From NCBI GenBank assembly GCA_937911745.1, contig CALDPX010000059.1:62001-126000 (forward strand): a stretch of 64,000 nt of DNA, given 5' to 3'. Below are positions 53,061-62,185 of this stretch, one piece after another (position 1 is the stretch's first letter; every line of letters starts with the position of its first letter). Origin of the DNA: an uncultured Alistipes sp. (lineage in GTDB: Bacteria; Bacteroidota; Bacteroidia; Bacteroidales; Rikenellaceae). Under the pieces are notes generated by a model that worked only from the letters and a program-made list of their open reading frames with translations, searched no databases and was not told where the DNA came from. The translations under genes were made by a program, and so were the position numbers.

Positions 53061-53615
53061 TTATTGCACAGGTGCTGCTGCGGGAGTGGCTCCACTCTCG
53101 GGAATGTTCAACTCCTTGCGAACAGCGGGTGCAATATCGGTCATCTGAGTCTTGTCGTAGTAGACGAGCGACTGAGCTGCCATATCGAATACGGCGGTGT
53201 AGCCACCCTCGGCACTGATTTTGTCGATAGCGGCACGAGCTTTCTCGATGACGGGTTGCATCAGTTTTGCCTGCTGGTTCTGCAAATCCTGCGAACCTGC
53301 CTTACCCAGCTCCTCGTAACGCTGTTGAAGGCTCATAAGCTCCTGCTCTTTGCTCTGGCGAATAGCATCGGAGTATGAGGTGGCGTTCTTCTGATACTCT
53401 ACAAGGCGGTTGTTGTACTCCACCTGAATAATCTCCAACTGCTCTTCCAAATCCTTCTGCAATTTTTCGAGGCTAACCTGAACGTCGGCAATCTCGGGCA
53501 TGGAGAAAATAATCTCTTGCGAGTTTACATAACCAAATTTGGGCTGTGCATTGCCTACGGTGGTGGCAGCCAAGAGTGCTACTACTGCAAGCGAAAGTTT
53601 CATCATAAATTTCAT
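53061..53615 (-). CDS. OmpH/Skp-family periplasmic chaperone
   Basis: This 184-residue protein has a signal peptide (about 1-23), FGYVNSQEIIFSMPEI near the N-terminus and a long coiled-coil middle rich in Q, E and K (about 50-130), as in Skp. The tail is rich in alanine and proline. It probably carries unfolded outer-membrane proteins to BamA. It is 21 bases downstream of a second Skp-like gene, with which it shares layout but limited sequence. Confidence 0.88.
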   Translation of the reverse strand: MKFMMKLSLAVVALLAATTVGNAQPKFGYVNSQEIIFSMPEIADVQVSLEKLQKDLEEQLEIIQVEYNNRLVEYQKNATSYSDAIRQSKEQELMSLQQRYEELGKAGSQDLQNQQAKLMQPVIEKARAAIDKISAEGGYTAVFDMAAQSLVYYDKTQMTDIAPAVRKELNIPESGATPAAAPVQ

Positions 53616-53636
53616 AAGTGATAGATGTGATAATGA

Positions 53637-54143
53637 TTATTGATTAACTATTTTTATGATTTGTTCGGTAATATCTATTGCTGGCGAGTAGTAGGGTAGT
53701 GCGGTGGTGGCAATATCAATGACCATCTGGTAGCCCTGCGCCGCAGCATAGTCGCTAATACTTTTTGCAACTTTCTCGTGAAAAGGTTTGAGCAGTTCTT
53801 CCTGTTTCTTGGTCAACACGCCATCCGTACCAAAAACATTCTGTTGGTAGGTGGTTATTTTCTGCTCGTTGGCGATGATGTTCTGTTCCTCTGCCTGCTG
53901 CTCCTCGAAAGTAAGCCCTGCTTTGGCAACCATATAGTTCTGGTACATCTCCTCGACCTTTGCGTAAGCCTCGTCAATATTCTCCTGATAGGAGGTCGCC
54001 AATGCGTCAATCTCCTCCACTGCCTCGGCGTAGGCTTTGATGGACTGATAGACCTTCTGAGTGTTCACCACTGCATAGTTCTGTGCCGATACGCCAAGGG
54101 TAAATACGGATGCCACAATGGCGAGAATGATACTCTTTTTCAT
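53637..54143 (-). CDS. OmpH/Skp-family periplasmic chaperone (second copy)
   Basis: This 168-residue protein has a signal peptide (about 1-20), YAVVNTQKVYQSIKAY at the start of the mature protein and a coiled-coil region (about 40-115), ending with a beta segment MVIDIATTALPYYSPAIDIT. It follows bamA by 22 bases. Two tandem Skp-like genes after bamA are typical for Bacteroidales and may handle different clients. Confidence 0.88.
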   Translation of the reverse strand: MKKSIILAIVASVFTLGVSAQNYAVVNTQKVYQSIKAYAEAVEEIDALATSYQENIDEAYAKVEEMYQNYMVAKAGLTFEEQQAEEQNIIANEQKITTYQQNVFGTDGVLTKKQEELLKPFHEKVAKSISDYAAAQGYQMVIDIATTALPYYSPAIDITEQIIKIVNQ

Positions 54144-54165
54144 AGTCGTAAATCTATTAAGTTAG

Positions 54166-56736
54166 TTAAAATTGTTGTCCAATCACAAAGTGGAACTGAC
54201 TGCCGCTTGCGTTACTGCTGCCATAAGCCCTGTCGAAACCATAGCCCCAGTCAATACCAAGCAGACCAAATACGGGCAAGTATATCCTCAAACCGGCACC
54301 GAGCGAGCGTTTGAGTTCGAAGGGGTTGAAATCCCTCCACGAAAGCCAACCATTACCAGCCTCTGCAAAGAGCAGTGCGTAGATTTGCGACTGAGGCTCC
54401 ATAATAATCGGGTAGCGCAACTCGGCGGTATACTTATTATAGACGTTGGCGTAGGTGTAGTGGGTTTGGCTGGGCGTGAGAGCTCCATCCTCATAACCAC
54501 GCAGCGAGATAATATCCACACCATAGACGTTATATCCCGACATACCGTCACCACCAACGTCAAATCCCTCAAATGGCGACTGTTTCTCGGGCGTATAGTT
54601 GCCCAGATAGCCCATCTCTGCCCTTGTCATTACAACAAGTTTGCCATCGTTGGTCAAAGGGTAGTACCACTTGTAACTGAGCAACCACTTGTGATACTCA
54701 ATCCATTTATACTTCTGCTCATCACTCATCGACGAATAGTCTTTGTCGGGTGTAAAGAGCGAATAGGGAGGAGTCAGTGTCAGCGAGAAGGTAAACTCCG
54801 AACCCCTACGAGGATAGATGGGTGAATCTGCGGAGTTACGAGAGATGAGGGTGCGGAAGGTGATGATATTTGCCCTGCCGTTGTTTATGAGGAAGTAGTC
54901 CCAGTCGTTCATCTCGTATGCCTGGTATGCAAGTTCGTTGTAGATGGTGAAGTATTGGTCGGGCCACGAAAGCCTGCGTCCCAAGCCCACGCTTGCACCC
55001 ATAGCACGGAAATACTGTCCATTGTCCACCAATCCCGTATACGCCGAGTAGTAGTTGGTGGTCTGTTCCGACCAATAGGCACCTACTGTCAACGAATTGG
55101 GCTTTCTGCCACCAAGCCAAGGCTCCGTGAAACTTGCCGAGAAGGAGCTATAATAGGTTCCGTTGGTCTGACCTCTAATAGATAATTGTTGATTGTCGCC
55201 CTGAGGATAAGGACGCCAAGCATCCTTATTGAAGAAGTTGCGCATACTCATATTGGTAAACACAACACCGAGTGAGCCCACAAACATACCGGCACCCCAA
55301 CCACCGCTAATCTCGAATTTGTCGGATGCCTTCTCGCTAAGGTTCCAAGTAACATCTACTTGGTCGTTGGAACCCATTACGGGACGTATGTCGGGGCGGA
55401 TTTGAGTCTCATCGAAGTGTCCCATTGCCGCAAGTTGGCGCATAGTCTGCATCAGCAGAGCGCGGTTGTAGAGTTCGCCGGGGCGGGTGTAAATCTCCCT
55501 ACGGATAACCTCGTCGTTGACCTTATTGTTACCCGTAATACCCACATTATTGAAGCGATATTGCTGTCCCTCGAAGATTTTGATTTCGAGGTCGATACTA
55601 TCCGAGCCGATGATAATCTCGGTGGGTGAGATTTGCGATGCAAGGTAGCCCTCGTTCTGATAGAGAGCATTGACGGTCGAAACATCTTCGGGGTCGTCCT
55701 CCTTACCCACGCCCAGACGCTCATTGAGGGTCTTTTTGTCGTAGGTGTCGCCCTTCTTCAAGCCGAGAATACTATTCAGGTGCTCGGTGGAGTATTTGCT
55801 GTTACCCACCCACTTGATGTCGCGGTAGTGGTACTGATTACCTTCGTTTACGGTAATCGTAAGACCGATGCGCTCGGGGCTGATGACATATACCGAGTCG
55901 CTCACAATCATTGCATTGCGATAGCCCTTCGAGTTATAGAAGTCAATGATATTTTCGAAATCTTCTTGGAGCTCGTCCTCGCGTAACTTGGTATTATGGA
56001 AGATGTTGATACTCTTCTGGTGTATCTTCTTCATAACTTTACGGAGTTGCTTATCCGTAAAAACCTCGTTGCCCTCGAAGTTAATCTCACCGATGCGTAC
56101 CTTTTCATTTTTGTTGATGACGAAAGTGACATTTACGGCATTGCGAATGACACTATCATTCTCGATACGTGGTGTGACCTCCACATTCCTCCAACCCTTG
56201 TGGATGTAGTGGTCTTTGATTTGGTTTACACGTTTTTCGATGTTGTAGTCACTCAGTGTCTCCGCGCCGCGTTTGAGTTTGAGTTCATCTGTGAGGGTTG
56301 TGGTAGCACTTTTGCCAATGCCCTCAAAGAGCCAGCGGAAGATGCGGGGGCGTTCCGCAAGCACGATGTTCAAATCCACGCTGTCGCCTACGGGAGTGGC
56401 AAATATCTGCACATCAGAGAAGTACTGTTTAGACCACAGTTTTGATATTGCATCCGAAATTTCCCTGCCGGGGATGGTAATCTCATCGCCCTCTGCCAAG
56501 CCCGAAGAGTTGATTTGCAACTGTGGATCGAGGAATTTGATACCCTCGGCGGTGATATTGCGGATGGTGTATTTTTTGGGTGAAGAGTAGTCTGCAATGG
56601 GGCTATTAAGATCCACGCTGATGGAGTCGCTCTCCGATGTAGGTGCATCTATGGCCACAATGGCTGGGTTGGTCTGTGCCCACAATCCGAGCGATAGTGT
56701 GAGCAGGGCAAGTAATATGGGGAACTTTCTTAGCAT
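54166..56736 (-). CDS. bamA: Outer-membrane protein assembly factor BamA
   Basis: This 856-residue protein has a signal peptide (1-20, ending LWAQ), five POTRA domains (about 50-470; for example VRIGEINFEGNEVFTDKQLRKVM) and an Omp85 barrel ending in the family's phenylalanine (FHFVIGQQF). The conserved barrel-loop motif is seen as LGAGLRIYLPVFGLLGIDWGYG. It is the central insertase for outer-membrane proteins such as the SusC and TolC proteins encoded nearby. It follows uppS by 33 bases. Confidence 0.95.
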   Translation of the reverse strand: MLRKFPILLALLTLSLGLWAQTNPAIVAIDAPTSESDSISVDLNSPIADYSSPKKYTIRNITAEGIKFLDPQLQINSSGLAEGDEITIPGREISDAISKLWSKQYFSDVQIFATPVGDSVDLNIVLAERPRIFRWLFEGIGKSATTTLTDELKLKRGAETLSDYNIEKRVNQIKDHYIHKGWRNVEVTPRIENDSVIRNAVNVTFVINKNEKVRIGEINFEGNEVFTDKQLRKVMKKIHQKSINIFHNTKLREDELQEDFENIIDFYNSKGYRNAMIVSDSVYVISPERIGLTITVNEGNQYHYRDIKWVGNSKYSTEHLNSILGLKKGDTYDKKTLNERLGVGKEDDPEDVSTVNALYQNEGYLASQISPTEIIIGSDSIDLEIKIFEGQQYRFNNVGITGNNKVNDEVIRREIYTRPGELYNRALLMQTMRQLAAMGHFDETQIRPDIRPVMGSNDQVDVTWNLSEKASDKFEISGGWGAGMFVGSLGVVFTNMSMRNFFNKDAWRPYPQGDNQQLSIRGQTNGTYYSSFSASFTEPWLGGRKPNSLTVGAYWSEQTTNYYSAYTGLVDNGQYFRAMGASVGLGRRLSWPDQYFTIYNELAYQAYEMNDWDYFLINNGRANIITFRTLISRNSADSPIYPRRGSEFTFSLTLTPPYSLFTPDKDYSSMSDEQKYKWIEYHKWLLSYKWYYPLTNDGKLVVMTRAEMGYLGNYTPEKQSPFEGFDVGGDGMSGYNVYGVDIISLRGYEDGALTPSQTHYTYANVYNKYTAELRYPIIMEPQSQIYALLFAEAGNGWLSWRDFNPFELKRSLGAGLRIYLPVFGLLGIDWGYGFDRAYGSSNASGSQFHFVIGQQF

Positions 56737-56769
56737 CGTATATTGTCTTATCTCTCTTGAAGATGATGA

Positions 56770-57501
56770 TTATTCGGTTGGTTCAACAAGTCCAAAGCGG
56801 CGGTTGCGTCCTGCGTATGCCTCCAAGGCCTCGCGAAATGTTTCGTGGTTGAAGTCGGGCCACAAAACGGGCGTGAAATAGAGCTCGCTGTATGCAGCCT
56901 GCCACAAGAGGAAATTGCTCAGGCGGTACTCGCCACCTGTGCGAATTATAAGGTCGGGATCGGGATACTCCCTCGAATAGAGAGAGTCGGAAATAAGGTC
57001 GGCAGTAATAGCCTCAGGTGCCAAAGAGCCTTCGGAAATTTCGTGAGCCAACCTCTTAAAGGTCTCGGTCAGTTCGTGGCGCGAAGAGTAGTTCATTGCG
57101 AAGATAAGCGTAATGCGCTCTCCCTCGGCAGTTTCGCTCTCAATCTTGTCTATGTAGTGATTGACCTTCTCGGAGAAAGCGCTCCTGTCGCCCATAATGC
57201 GAGCCCTCACGCCTTGCGCTTTCAGTTCGGGAGTCTCAGCAACAACGCTACGGCAGAAGAGTTCCATAATACCGTCAACCTCCTCTTGGGGACGTCCCCA
57301 ATTTTCGGTCGAAAAAGTATAGAGTGTTAGATACTTAATACCCTCCTTTACGGCTGCTTTCAATGTGCGACGTACCGCCTCCACACCTGCTACATGTCCT
57401 TCGGGGCGCTCCAATCCACGCTGTTTTGCCCATCTGCCATTACCGTCCATAATGATAGCAACGTGGGTGGGTATCTTATATTCTTTGCCTTTGTTTGCCA
57501 T
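56770..57501 (-). CDS. uppS: Isoprenyl (undecaprenyl) diphosphate synthase UppS
   Basis: This 243-residue cis-prenyltransferase has HVAIIMDGNGRWAKQRG at its start (catalytic Asp in the MDGNGRWA motif), TLYTFSTENWGRP, the segment FAMNYSSRHEL, and DLIIRTGGEYRLSNFLLWQAAYSELYF. It makes the C55 lipid carrier for peptidoglycan and other cell-wall polymers. A promoter box lies 21 bases upstream, so it appears to start the operon with bamA and the two ompH genes. Confidence 0.96.
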   Translation of the reverse strand: MANKGKEYKIPTHVAIIMDGNGRWAKQRGLERPEGHVAGVEAVRRTLKAAVKEGIKYLTLYTFSTENWGRPQEEVDGIMELFCRSVVAETPELKAQGVRARIMGDRSAFSEKVNHYIDKIESETAEGERITLIFAMNYSSRHELTETFKRLAHEISEGSLAPEAITADLISDSLYSREYPDPDLIIRTGGEYRLSNFLLWQAAYSELYFTPVLWPDFNHETFREALEAYAGRNRRFGLVEPTE

Positions 57502-57521
57502 TACTCTCTCAATTAAACGCG

Positions 57522-57529
57522 CAAATATA
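57522..57529 (-). promoter_or_regulatory. Putative uppS operon promoter, -7 box TATATTTG
   Basis: On the minus strand TATATTTG matches TAnnTTTG and lies 21 bases before the uppS start at 57501, in the 85-base gap after nadK. Confidence 0.6.
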
Positions 57530-57586
57530 ACACTTACTTCTCTTTTTTACAAGAGGTATAGTATAGAGGAAAAACGCTACGAAGGG

Positions 57587-58474
57587 CTAAAATTTTGACT
57601 CTCTGCCATCAAGCCCCCACATCATTTTATTCTTTAACGTGTCGTAGAAGGATATATTTTGCAACTTAACCAAAAAAACTTCCTCTTTTGCACGCGAAAT
57701 GGTAAACGAAGCGTTGTTGTGGATAGTAAAGTTCTCGTTATCTATGGCCGCCACCGCTTGGGGATCGCGGGTGTCTATTGTGAGTCTTATGTTACAACTA
57801 TCTGGTACCACAAGTGGACGCATCGTGAGGTTGTGGGGAGCAATGGGGGTGAGGACCATACAATGGCACTCGGGAGCAAGTATGGGACCGCCCGCACTCA
57901 GAGAGTAGGCGGTCGAGCCCGTAGGAGTAGCAACAATTACTCCGTCGCTCCAATAGTTGGCAACCACTCTGCCATCAATCTCTACCTTCGTACCAATCAT
58001 TCCCATATGTCTGCGCTGAACGGAAAACTCGTTGAATGCAAGCGGGAAAGATACGTCATCCTCAACATCTCCTTCAATTTGTAAAAGTGCTCGTTTCTCG
58101 GTTGTGAATCTACCCTCAATAAGTGCATCTATGGCTTGTACAACCTCTTCTTGGGATATGGTGGCAAGAAATCCAAGTCTTCCCGAATTTATGGCCAAAA
58201 TAGGGATGTTTTTGCCTCCCAATAGTCTTACAGCGCTCAGTAGTGTGCCATCTCCGCCATAGGAAATAACAATCGAGTCGGGGGTGAGTACCTCCTGCAT
58301 CGACTCGTAGCAGAACATGGGAGAAATTGTTGAACCTCCTTTTTCGGTAAACCATTCGGCTGCGGAATTGTTTACAACAAAGGGGATTGAGTGACTTCTA
58401 ATGCTCTCAATCAGTGCGCTAAAACGCTCTATGGAAGCACCCGCCGAGGGGCGCGAAAATAAAATTATTTTCAT
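57587..58474 (-). CDS. nadK: NAD kinase NadK
   Basis: This 295-residue protein has the NAD kinase motif YGGDGTLLSAVRLLGG, the segment INSGRLGFLA, and the C-terminal region VATPTGSTAYSLSAGGPI. It phosphorylates NAD to NADP. Its start codon lies directly after the palindrome 58476-58491 and 33 bases after a TAnnTTTG box. It is divergent from pdxJ. Confidence 0.95.
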   Translation of the reverse strand: MKIILFSRPSAGASIERFSALIESIRSHSIPFVVNNSAAEWFTEKGGSTISPMFCYESMQEVLTPDSIVISYGGDGTLLSAVRLLGGKNIPILAINSGRLGFLATISQEEVVQAIDALIEGRFTTEKRALLQIEGDVEDDVSFPLAFNEFSVQRRHMGMIGTKVEIDGRVVANYWSDGVIVATPTGSTAYSLSAGGPILAPECHCMVLTPIAPHNLTMRPLVVPDSCNIRLTIDTRDPQAVAAIDNENFTIHNNASFTISRAKEEVFLVKLQNISFYDTLKNKMMWGLDGRESKF

Positions 58475-58475
58475 T

Positions 58476-58491
58476 TCACAAAACTTTGTGA
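58476..58491. promoter_or_regulatory. Perfect palindrome between nadK and pdxJ
   Basis: TCACAAA-AC-TTTGTGA is a 7+2+7 inverted repeat immediately upstream of the nadK start, in the would-be ribosome-binding region and inside the 83-base divergent gap. It could be an operator or a small mRNA hairpin; no known regulator is assigned. Confidence 0.45.
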
Positions 58492-58506
58492 TAACTTTAC
58501 ACCCTG

Positions 58507-58514
58507 CAAAAATA
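58507..58514 (-). promoter_or_regulatory. Putative nadK promoter, -7 box TATTTTTG
   Basis: On the minus strand TATTTTTG lies 32 bases before the nadK start, so the palindrome at 58476-58491 would be within the transcript leader. Confidence 0.5.
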
Positions 58515-58557
58515 CCTAAAACTTCCTTAAACCAAAAACATTAAAACAAGTTAATGT

Positions 58558-59274
58558 ATGACAAAGTTGAGCGTAAATATAAATAAAATTGCGGTCATAC
58601 GCAATTCGCGTGGCGGAAATATGCCGGATGTACTACTTGCAGCGCGCCGCATTGAGGGTTTTGGGGCAGAGGGAATCACCGTTCATCCTCGTCCCGATGG
58701 TAGGCATATCCGCTATGATGATGTGCGTGAACTGAAAAAAATCGTCACCACCGAGCTCAATATCGAGGGCAATCCCATAGACTCCTTCACCGACTTGGTG
58801 TTGGAGGTGGTGCCCGCACAAGTAACTCTCGTGCCCGATGCAGCGAATGCAATAACATCAAATGCAGGCTGGGACACCATTGCCAATCGCGAATTTCTGA
58901 CAAAGAAAATTGCCGAATTCAAGGCAAAGGGCATTCGCGTATCGGTGTTTGTTGACCCTGTGCCCGAGATGGTTAGGGGTGCAAAAGAGTGTGGCGCCGA
59001 CAGGGTGGAACTATATACCGAGGCTTATGCTTCGGGCTATCACACCGACCGCGAGGTCGCTATTGCCCCCTATGTTGCGGCTGCCGAGGCAGCTCGCGAG
59101 TGCGGTTTGGGGCTTAATGCAGGTCACGATCTCAATCTTGACAATTTGGCATATTTTGTAGAGCGTATTCCCTGGACAGACGAGGTCTCCATAGGTCATG
59201 CACTTATTTCCGATGCTCTCTATCTCGGTTTGGAAAAGACCGTGAAGGAGTATCTTGCACGGTTAGGAAAATAG
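58558..59274 (+). CDS. pdxJ: Pyridoxine 5'-phosphate synthase PdxJ
   Basis: This 238-residue TIM-barrel protein has [33 protein letters not shown], the segment [13 protein letters not shown], the glutamate in VELYTEAYA and [10 protein letters not shown]. It condenses 1-deoxyxylulose 5-phosphate and 3-amino-1-phosphohydroxyacetone to pyridoxine phosphate. It is divergent from nadK, and its own promoter was not identified. The CCA-adding enzyme follows after 10 bases. Confidence 0.96.
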   Translation: MTKLSVNINKIAVIRNSRGGNMPDVLLAARRIEGFGAEGITVHPRPDGRHIRYDDVRELKKIVTTELNIEGNPIDSFTDLVLEVVPAQVTLVPDAANAITSNAGWDTIANREFLTKKIAEFKAKGIRVSVFVDPVPEMVRGAKECGADRVELYTEAYASGYHTDREVAIAPYVAAAEAARECGLGLNAGHDLNLDNLAYFVERIPWTDEVSIGHALISDALYLGLEKTVKEYLARLGK

Positions 59275-59284
59275 AAACAACACA

Positions 59285-60697
59285 ATGAGAGAACAAAATC
59301 CGCTTTCACTCCCTGTTTTTGAAGATATCCGCGACATTGTCGAAGAACTCGGACTGCGTGCATACGTTGTCGGAGGCTATGTGCGCGATTACTATCTGCG
59401 CCGCCCCTCCACAGATATAGATGTGGTGGTGGTTGGTAGCGGCATTGAGGTCGCAAAGGTGCTCGGCAAACGCCTTAAAACAAAGGTATCTGTATTCAAA
59501 ACCTTCGGTACGGCTATGTTGCACGATGGGGAGGGACGCGAGATTGAGTTCGTTGGCGCCCGCAAGGAGTCCTACTCGCCCGACTCTCGCAAACCTGCGG
59601 TGGAGGAGGGCACCATTGAGGATGACCAACTAAGGCGTGACTTTACCATCAATGCCCTTGCTTGGTCACTCAACAGCGATACCTATGGCGAGTTGCTGGA
59701 TAGTTTTGGAGGTATGGCGGATTTGGAGGCTTGTATTATTCGCACCCCCACTGACCCTGATGTGACATTCTCGGATGACCCTCTGAGGATGATTAGGGGT
59801 ATTAGGTTTGCCACTCAACTCGGTTTTGACCTTGCGCCCGAGACTTTTGATGCAATAGTCCGCAATGCCGAGCGTATAAAAATCGTATCGCAAGAGAGAA
59901 TAGCCACAGAGTTGCACAAAATAGTCGCTTCGCCTGTCCCCTCCATAGGTTTTGAACTGCTGAGTCTTACGGGTTTGCTACCTTATATCTTCCCCGAATT
60001 AGAGGCTCTCAAAGGTGTGGAAGTTAAATATGGCAAAGCCCACAAAGATAACTTTATACATACCCTGAAAGTGCTCGACAATGTGGCAAAGAAGAGTGAT
60101 AATTTGTGGCTCCGTTGGGCAGCACTGCTGCACGATATCGGCAAACCCCGCACAAAGTCGTTCGACAGCAGGGTAGGGTGGTCGTTCCACGCCCACGAGG
60201 TGGTTGGTAGCAAGATGATACCCGACATCTTTCGCAAGTTGCGACTGCCGCTGAACGAGAAGATGAAGTATGTGAGAAAACTCGTCTTTCTGCATCTGCG
60301 TCCCATTATTCTTTCGGAGGATGAGGTTACCGACTCGGCAGTACGCCGTTTGCTCTTCGAGGCGGGAGATGATGTGGAGGATTTGATGACACTCTGTGAG
60401 GCAGATATCACATCCGGAATTGACGCTAAGGTGCAACGCTATTTGCGCAATTTTGCCCTTGTGAGGGTGAAGATGCGCGAGATTGAGGAAAAGGACCGAG
60501 TGCGCAATTTCCAACCCCCTATTACTGGCGAAATCATTATGCAAACCTATGGTTTAGAACCTTGCGCCCAAGTGGGTGAGATAAAAGCAATTATAAAGGA
60601 GGCAATACTTGATGGAGAAATCCCAAATGAGTACGATGCAGCATTCGCTCTGATGGAGAAAATCGCAGCCGAGAGAGGACTTAAAAAAGCAAATTAA
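59285..60697 (+). CDS. CCA-adding tRNA nucleotidyltransferase with HD domain
   Basis: This 470-residue class II nucleotidyltransferase has the head motif [22 protein letters not shown] with the two catalytic aspartates, [11 protein letters not shown] and [18 protein letters not shown]. An HD domain follows (about 255-380; [24 protein letters not shown]). It adds or repairs the tRNA CCA end, or could be a poly(A) polymerase; the HD domain favours the tRNA role. It abuts the FKBP gene by one base. Confidence 0.9.
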   Translation: MREQNPLSLPVFEDIRDIVEELGLRAYVVGGYVRDYYLRRPSTDIDVVVVGSGIEVAKVLGKRLKTKVSVFKTFGTAMLHDGEGREIEFVGARKESYSPDSRKPAVEEGTIEDDQLRRDFTINALAWSLNSDTYGELLDSFGGMADLEACIIRTPTDPDVTFSDDPLRMIRGIRFATQLGFDLAPETFDAIVRNAERIKIVSQERIATELHKIVASPVPSIGFELLSLTGLLPYIFPELEALKGVEVKYGKAHKDNFIHTLKVLDNVAKKSDNLWLRWAALLHDIGKPRTKSFDSRVGWSFHAHEVVGSKMIPDIFRKLRLPLNEKMKYVRKLVFLHLRPIILSEDEVTDSAVRRLLFEAGDDVEDLMTLCEADITSGIDAKVQRYLRNFALVRVKMREIEEKDRVRNFQPPITGEIIMQTYGLEPCAQVGEIKAIIKEAILDGEIPNEYDAAFALMEKIAAERGLKKAN

Positions 60698-60698
60698 A

Positions 60699-61103
60699 AT
60701 GGCTTTGGTAAACAATAATAGTGCCTACAAAGAACGCAATTTGGAGTTCCTCGAAGAGTACTCCCAAAGGGCGGGTGTAAGACGACTTTTTAATGGAGTT
60801 TTGGTGCGTGAAATTACTAAGGGCAAGGGACAAAAGCCAACCCCAAAAAGTATCATTACGGTGCACTACAAAGGAATGCTCATTAACGGAAAAGTCTTTG
60901 ATGCAACCGAGAAAGGTCGTCCTGCAACATTTCCTCTAAGGGGACTCATTGAGGGGTGGCGTACAGCGCTCAGAGAGATGCCCGAAGGGGCGCGTTGGGA
61001 GGTGGTCATACCCTTCAATTTGGGCTATGGTGCAAGGGGCGCTGGTGTGATTAAGCCATTTTCCACCCTCATTTTCGACATTCAATTACTTCGTGTAGAG
61101 TGA
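60699..61103 (+). CDS. FKBP-type peptidyl-prolyl cis-trans isomerase
   Basis: This 134-residue protein carries one FKBP domain (about 45-133): ITVHYKGMLINGKVFDAT, FPLRGLIEGWRTALREMPEGARWEVVIP, LGYGARGAG and LIFDIQLL. There is no signal peptide, so it is probably cytoplasmic, unlike the exported FKBPs usual in Bacteroidetes. The N-terminal 45 residues form a short charged helix of unknown role. Confidence 0.92.
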   Translation: MALVNNNSAYKERNLEFLEEYSQRAGVRRLFNGVLVREITKGKGQKPTPKSIITVHYKGMLINGKVFDATEKGRPATFPLRGLIEGWRTALREMPEGARWEVVIPFNLGYGARGAGVIKPFSTLIFDIQLLRVE

Positions 61104-61141
61104 AATGTCAGTCAAGTGTAGCGAAAATTCCTTTTTTTTGC

Positions 61142-61149
61142 TATTTTTG
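61142..61149 (+). promoter_or_regulatory. Putative promoter of the beta-barrel gene, -7 box TATTTTTG
   Basis: TATTTTTG lies 41 bases before the start at 61191, with T-rich sequence upstream. Confidence 0.55.
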
Positions 61150-61190
61150 TCTTTGTGAAACCGAAAAACTATTTACTAAAACAACCCAAT

Positions 61191-62168
61191 ATGAATAAAA
61201 AACTACTTCTTTTGACCACCTTTGCTCTTTTTGTTTCCACACTTTCGGCACAACTAAGTCGCCTTGATGTGGAGGTGCGAGGCGATTGGCAGTACGAAAA
61301 CCTCAAAGGAGAAACGCTCCCTGCCACATCGGGCTTCGAAGGCAAATTCCTTAATTTCCGTATGGATGGCTCGCTCTTGGATGGGCTAACCTATTCGATT
61401 CGTTATAGGGTGCATAAGGTGCAGAGTGATCCTTTCGCAGCGACCGATTGGGCAACCCTTAATTACTCCACTGACCGTTGGGAGTTTTCAGCAGGTAAGC
61501 AGGTGGTGGCTATCGGTGGCTATGAGTATGATAGAGCCCCTATCGATATCTATTTTGCTTCGGAGTATTGGCACCAGATTGCTTGCTACCAGTTTGGCGT
61601 TAGCGCGGCGTATAAGTATGGTAACACCAAATTGTTGGGGCAGGTGTGTCAAAGTCCCTATGACTTTGCAAATCAGAATCTTTACGCCTATAACCTTATG
61701 GTTATAAACGATGATACACTCTCTTCGATAAATCTTTTGGAATATGCTCCTGGTAAGTTTGCAGGCTATATAGCTCTTGGCTATCGCGAGGTGTTTGGGA
61801 ATGTGTCGTTGGAGTGGGATTTGATGTATCGTAATGACCTTAATGATTTGCGATCCGGCGATAGTTTTTCGGCAATGTTGGATGTTAATTGGGCCATGAA
61901 TGAAAAACTTCATGTTTTCTCGCACGCTTCCTATGATATCAATGAAGGCGGTGCAGAGATGTTCGAGCCCACAGTTCTCCCGGGAACTAATATTTGGCGC
62001 ATTGGCGGAGGTTTGGAGTATTTTCCAACAGGAAAGAAAAATGTGCGCTTCCACGCTGCCGCAGCCTATACTTTCGGCAATGCAGTGCCTATGGCTGCAT
62101 TGCAAGATGGGCACCTTTTGTTCCAAGCAGGTTTGACTTGGAGGGTTAATCTTTTGAGTAAAAATTAA
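61191..62168 (+). CDS. Porin-like outer-membrane beta-barrel protein
   Basis: The start at 61191 (MNKKLLLLTTF) gives 325 residues with a signal peptide (about 1-19, ending LSAQ). The rest is a run of alternating amphipathic strands with aromatic girdles (for example WATLNYSTDRWEFSAGKQ, AGYIALGYREVFG, FHAAAAYTFG) like phosphate-selective or OprP-type porins of Bacteroidetes. It ends LLSKN, not with the usual terminal aromatic residue. It is 17 bases before the Gate-domain gene, suggesting a shared transport task. Confidence 0.7.
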   Translation: MNKKLLLLTTFALFVSTLSAQLSRLDVEVRGDWQYENLKGETLPATSGFEGKFLNFRMDGSLLDGLTYSIRYRVHKVQSDPFAATDWATLNYSTDRWEFSAGKQVVAIGGYEYDRAPIDIYFASEYWHQIACYQFGVSAAYKYGNTKLLGQVCQSPYDFANQNLYAYNLMVINDDTLSSINLLEYAPGKFAGYIALGYREVFGNVSLEWDLMYRNDLNDLRSGDSFSAMLDVNWAMNEKLHVFSHASYDINEGGAEMFEPTVLPGTNIWRIGGGLEYFPTGKKNVRFHAAAAYTFGNAVPMAALQDGHLLFQAGLTWRVNLLSKN

Positions 62169-62185
62169 TTACAATCGACTTCAAT

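Noticed and set aside
58475..58557. A pdxJ promoter in the nadK-pdxJ gap
   Set aside because: No plus-strand TAnnTTTG was found; the nearest candidate (TAACTTTA) does not match.
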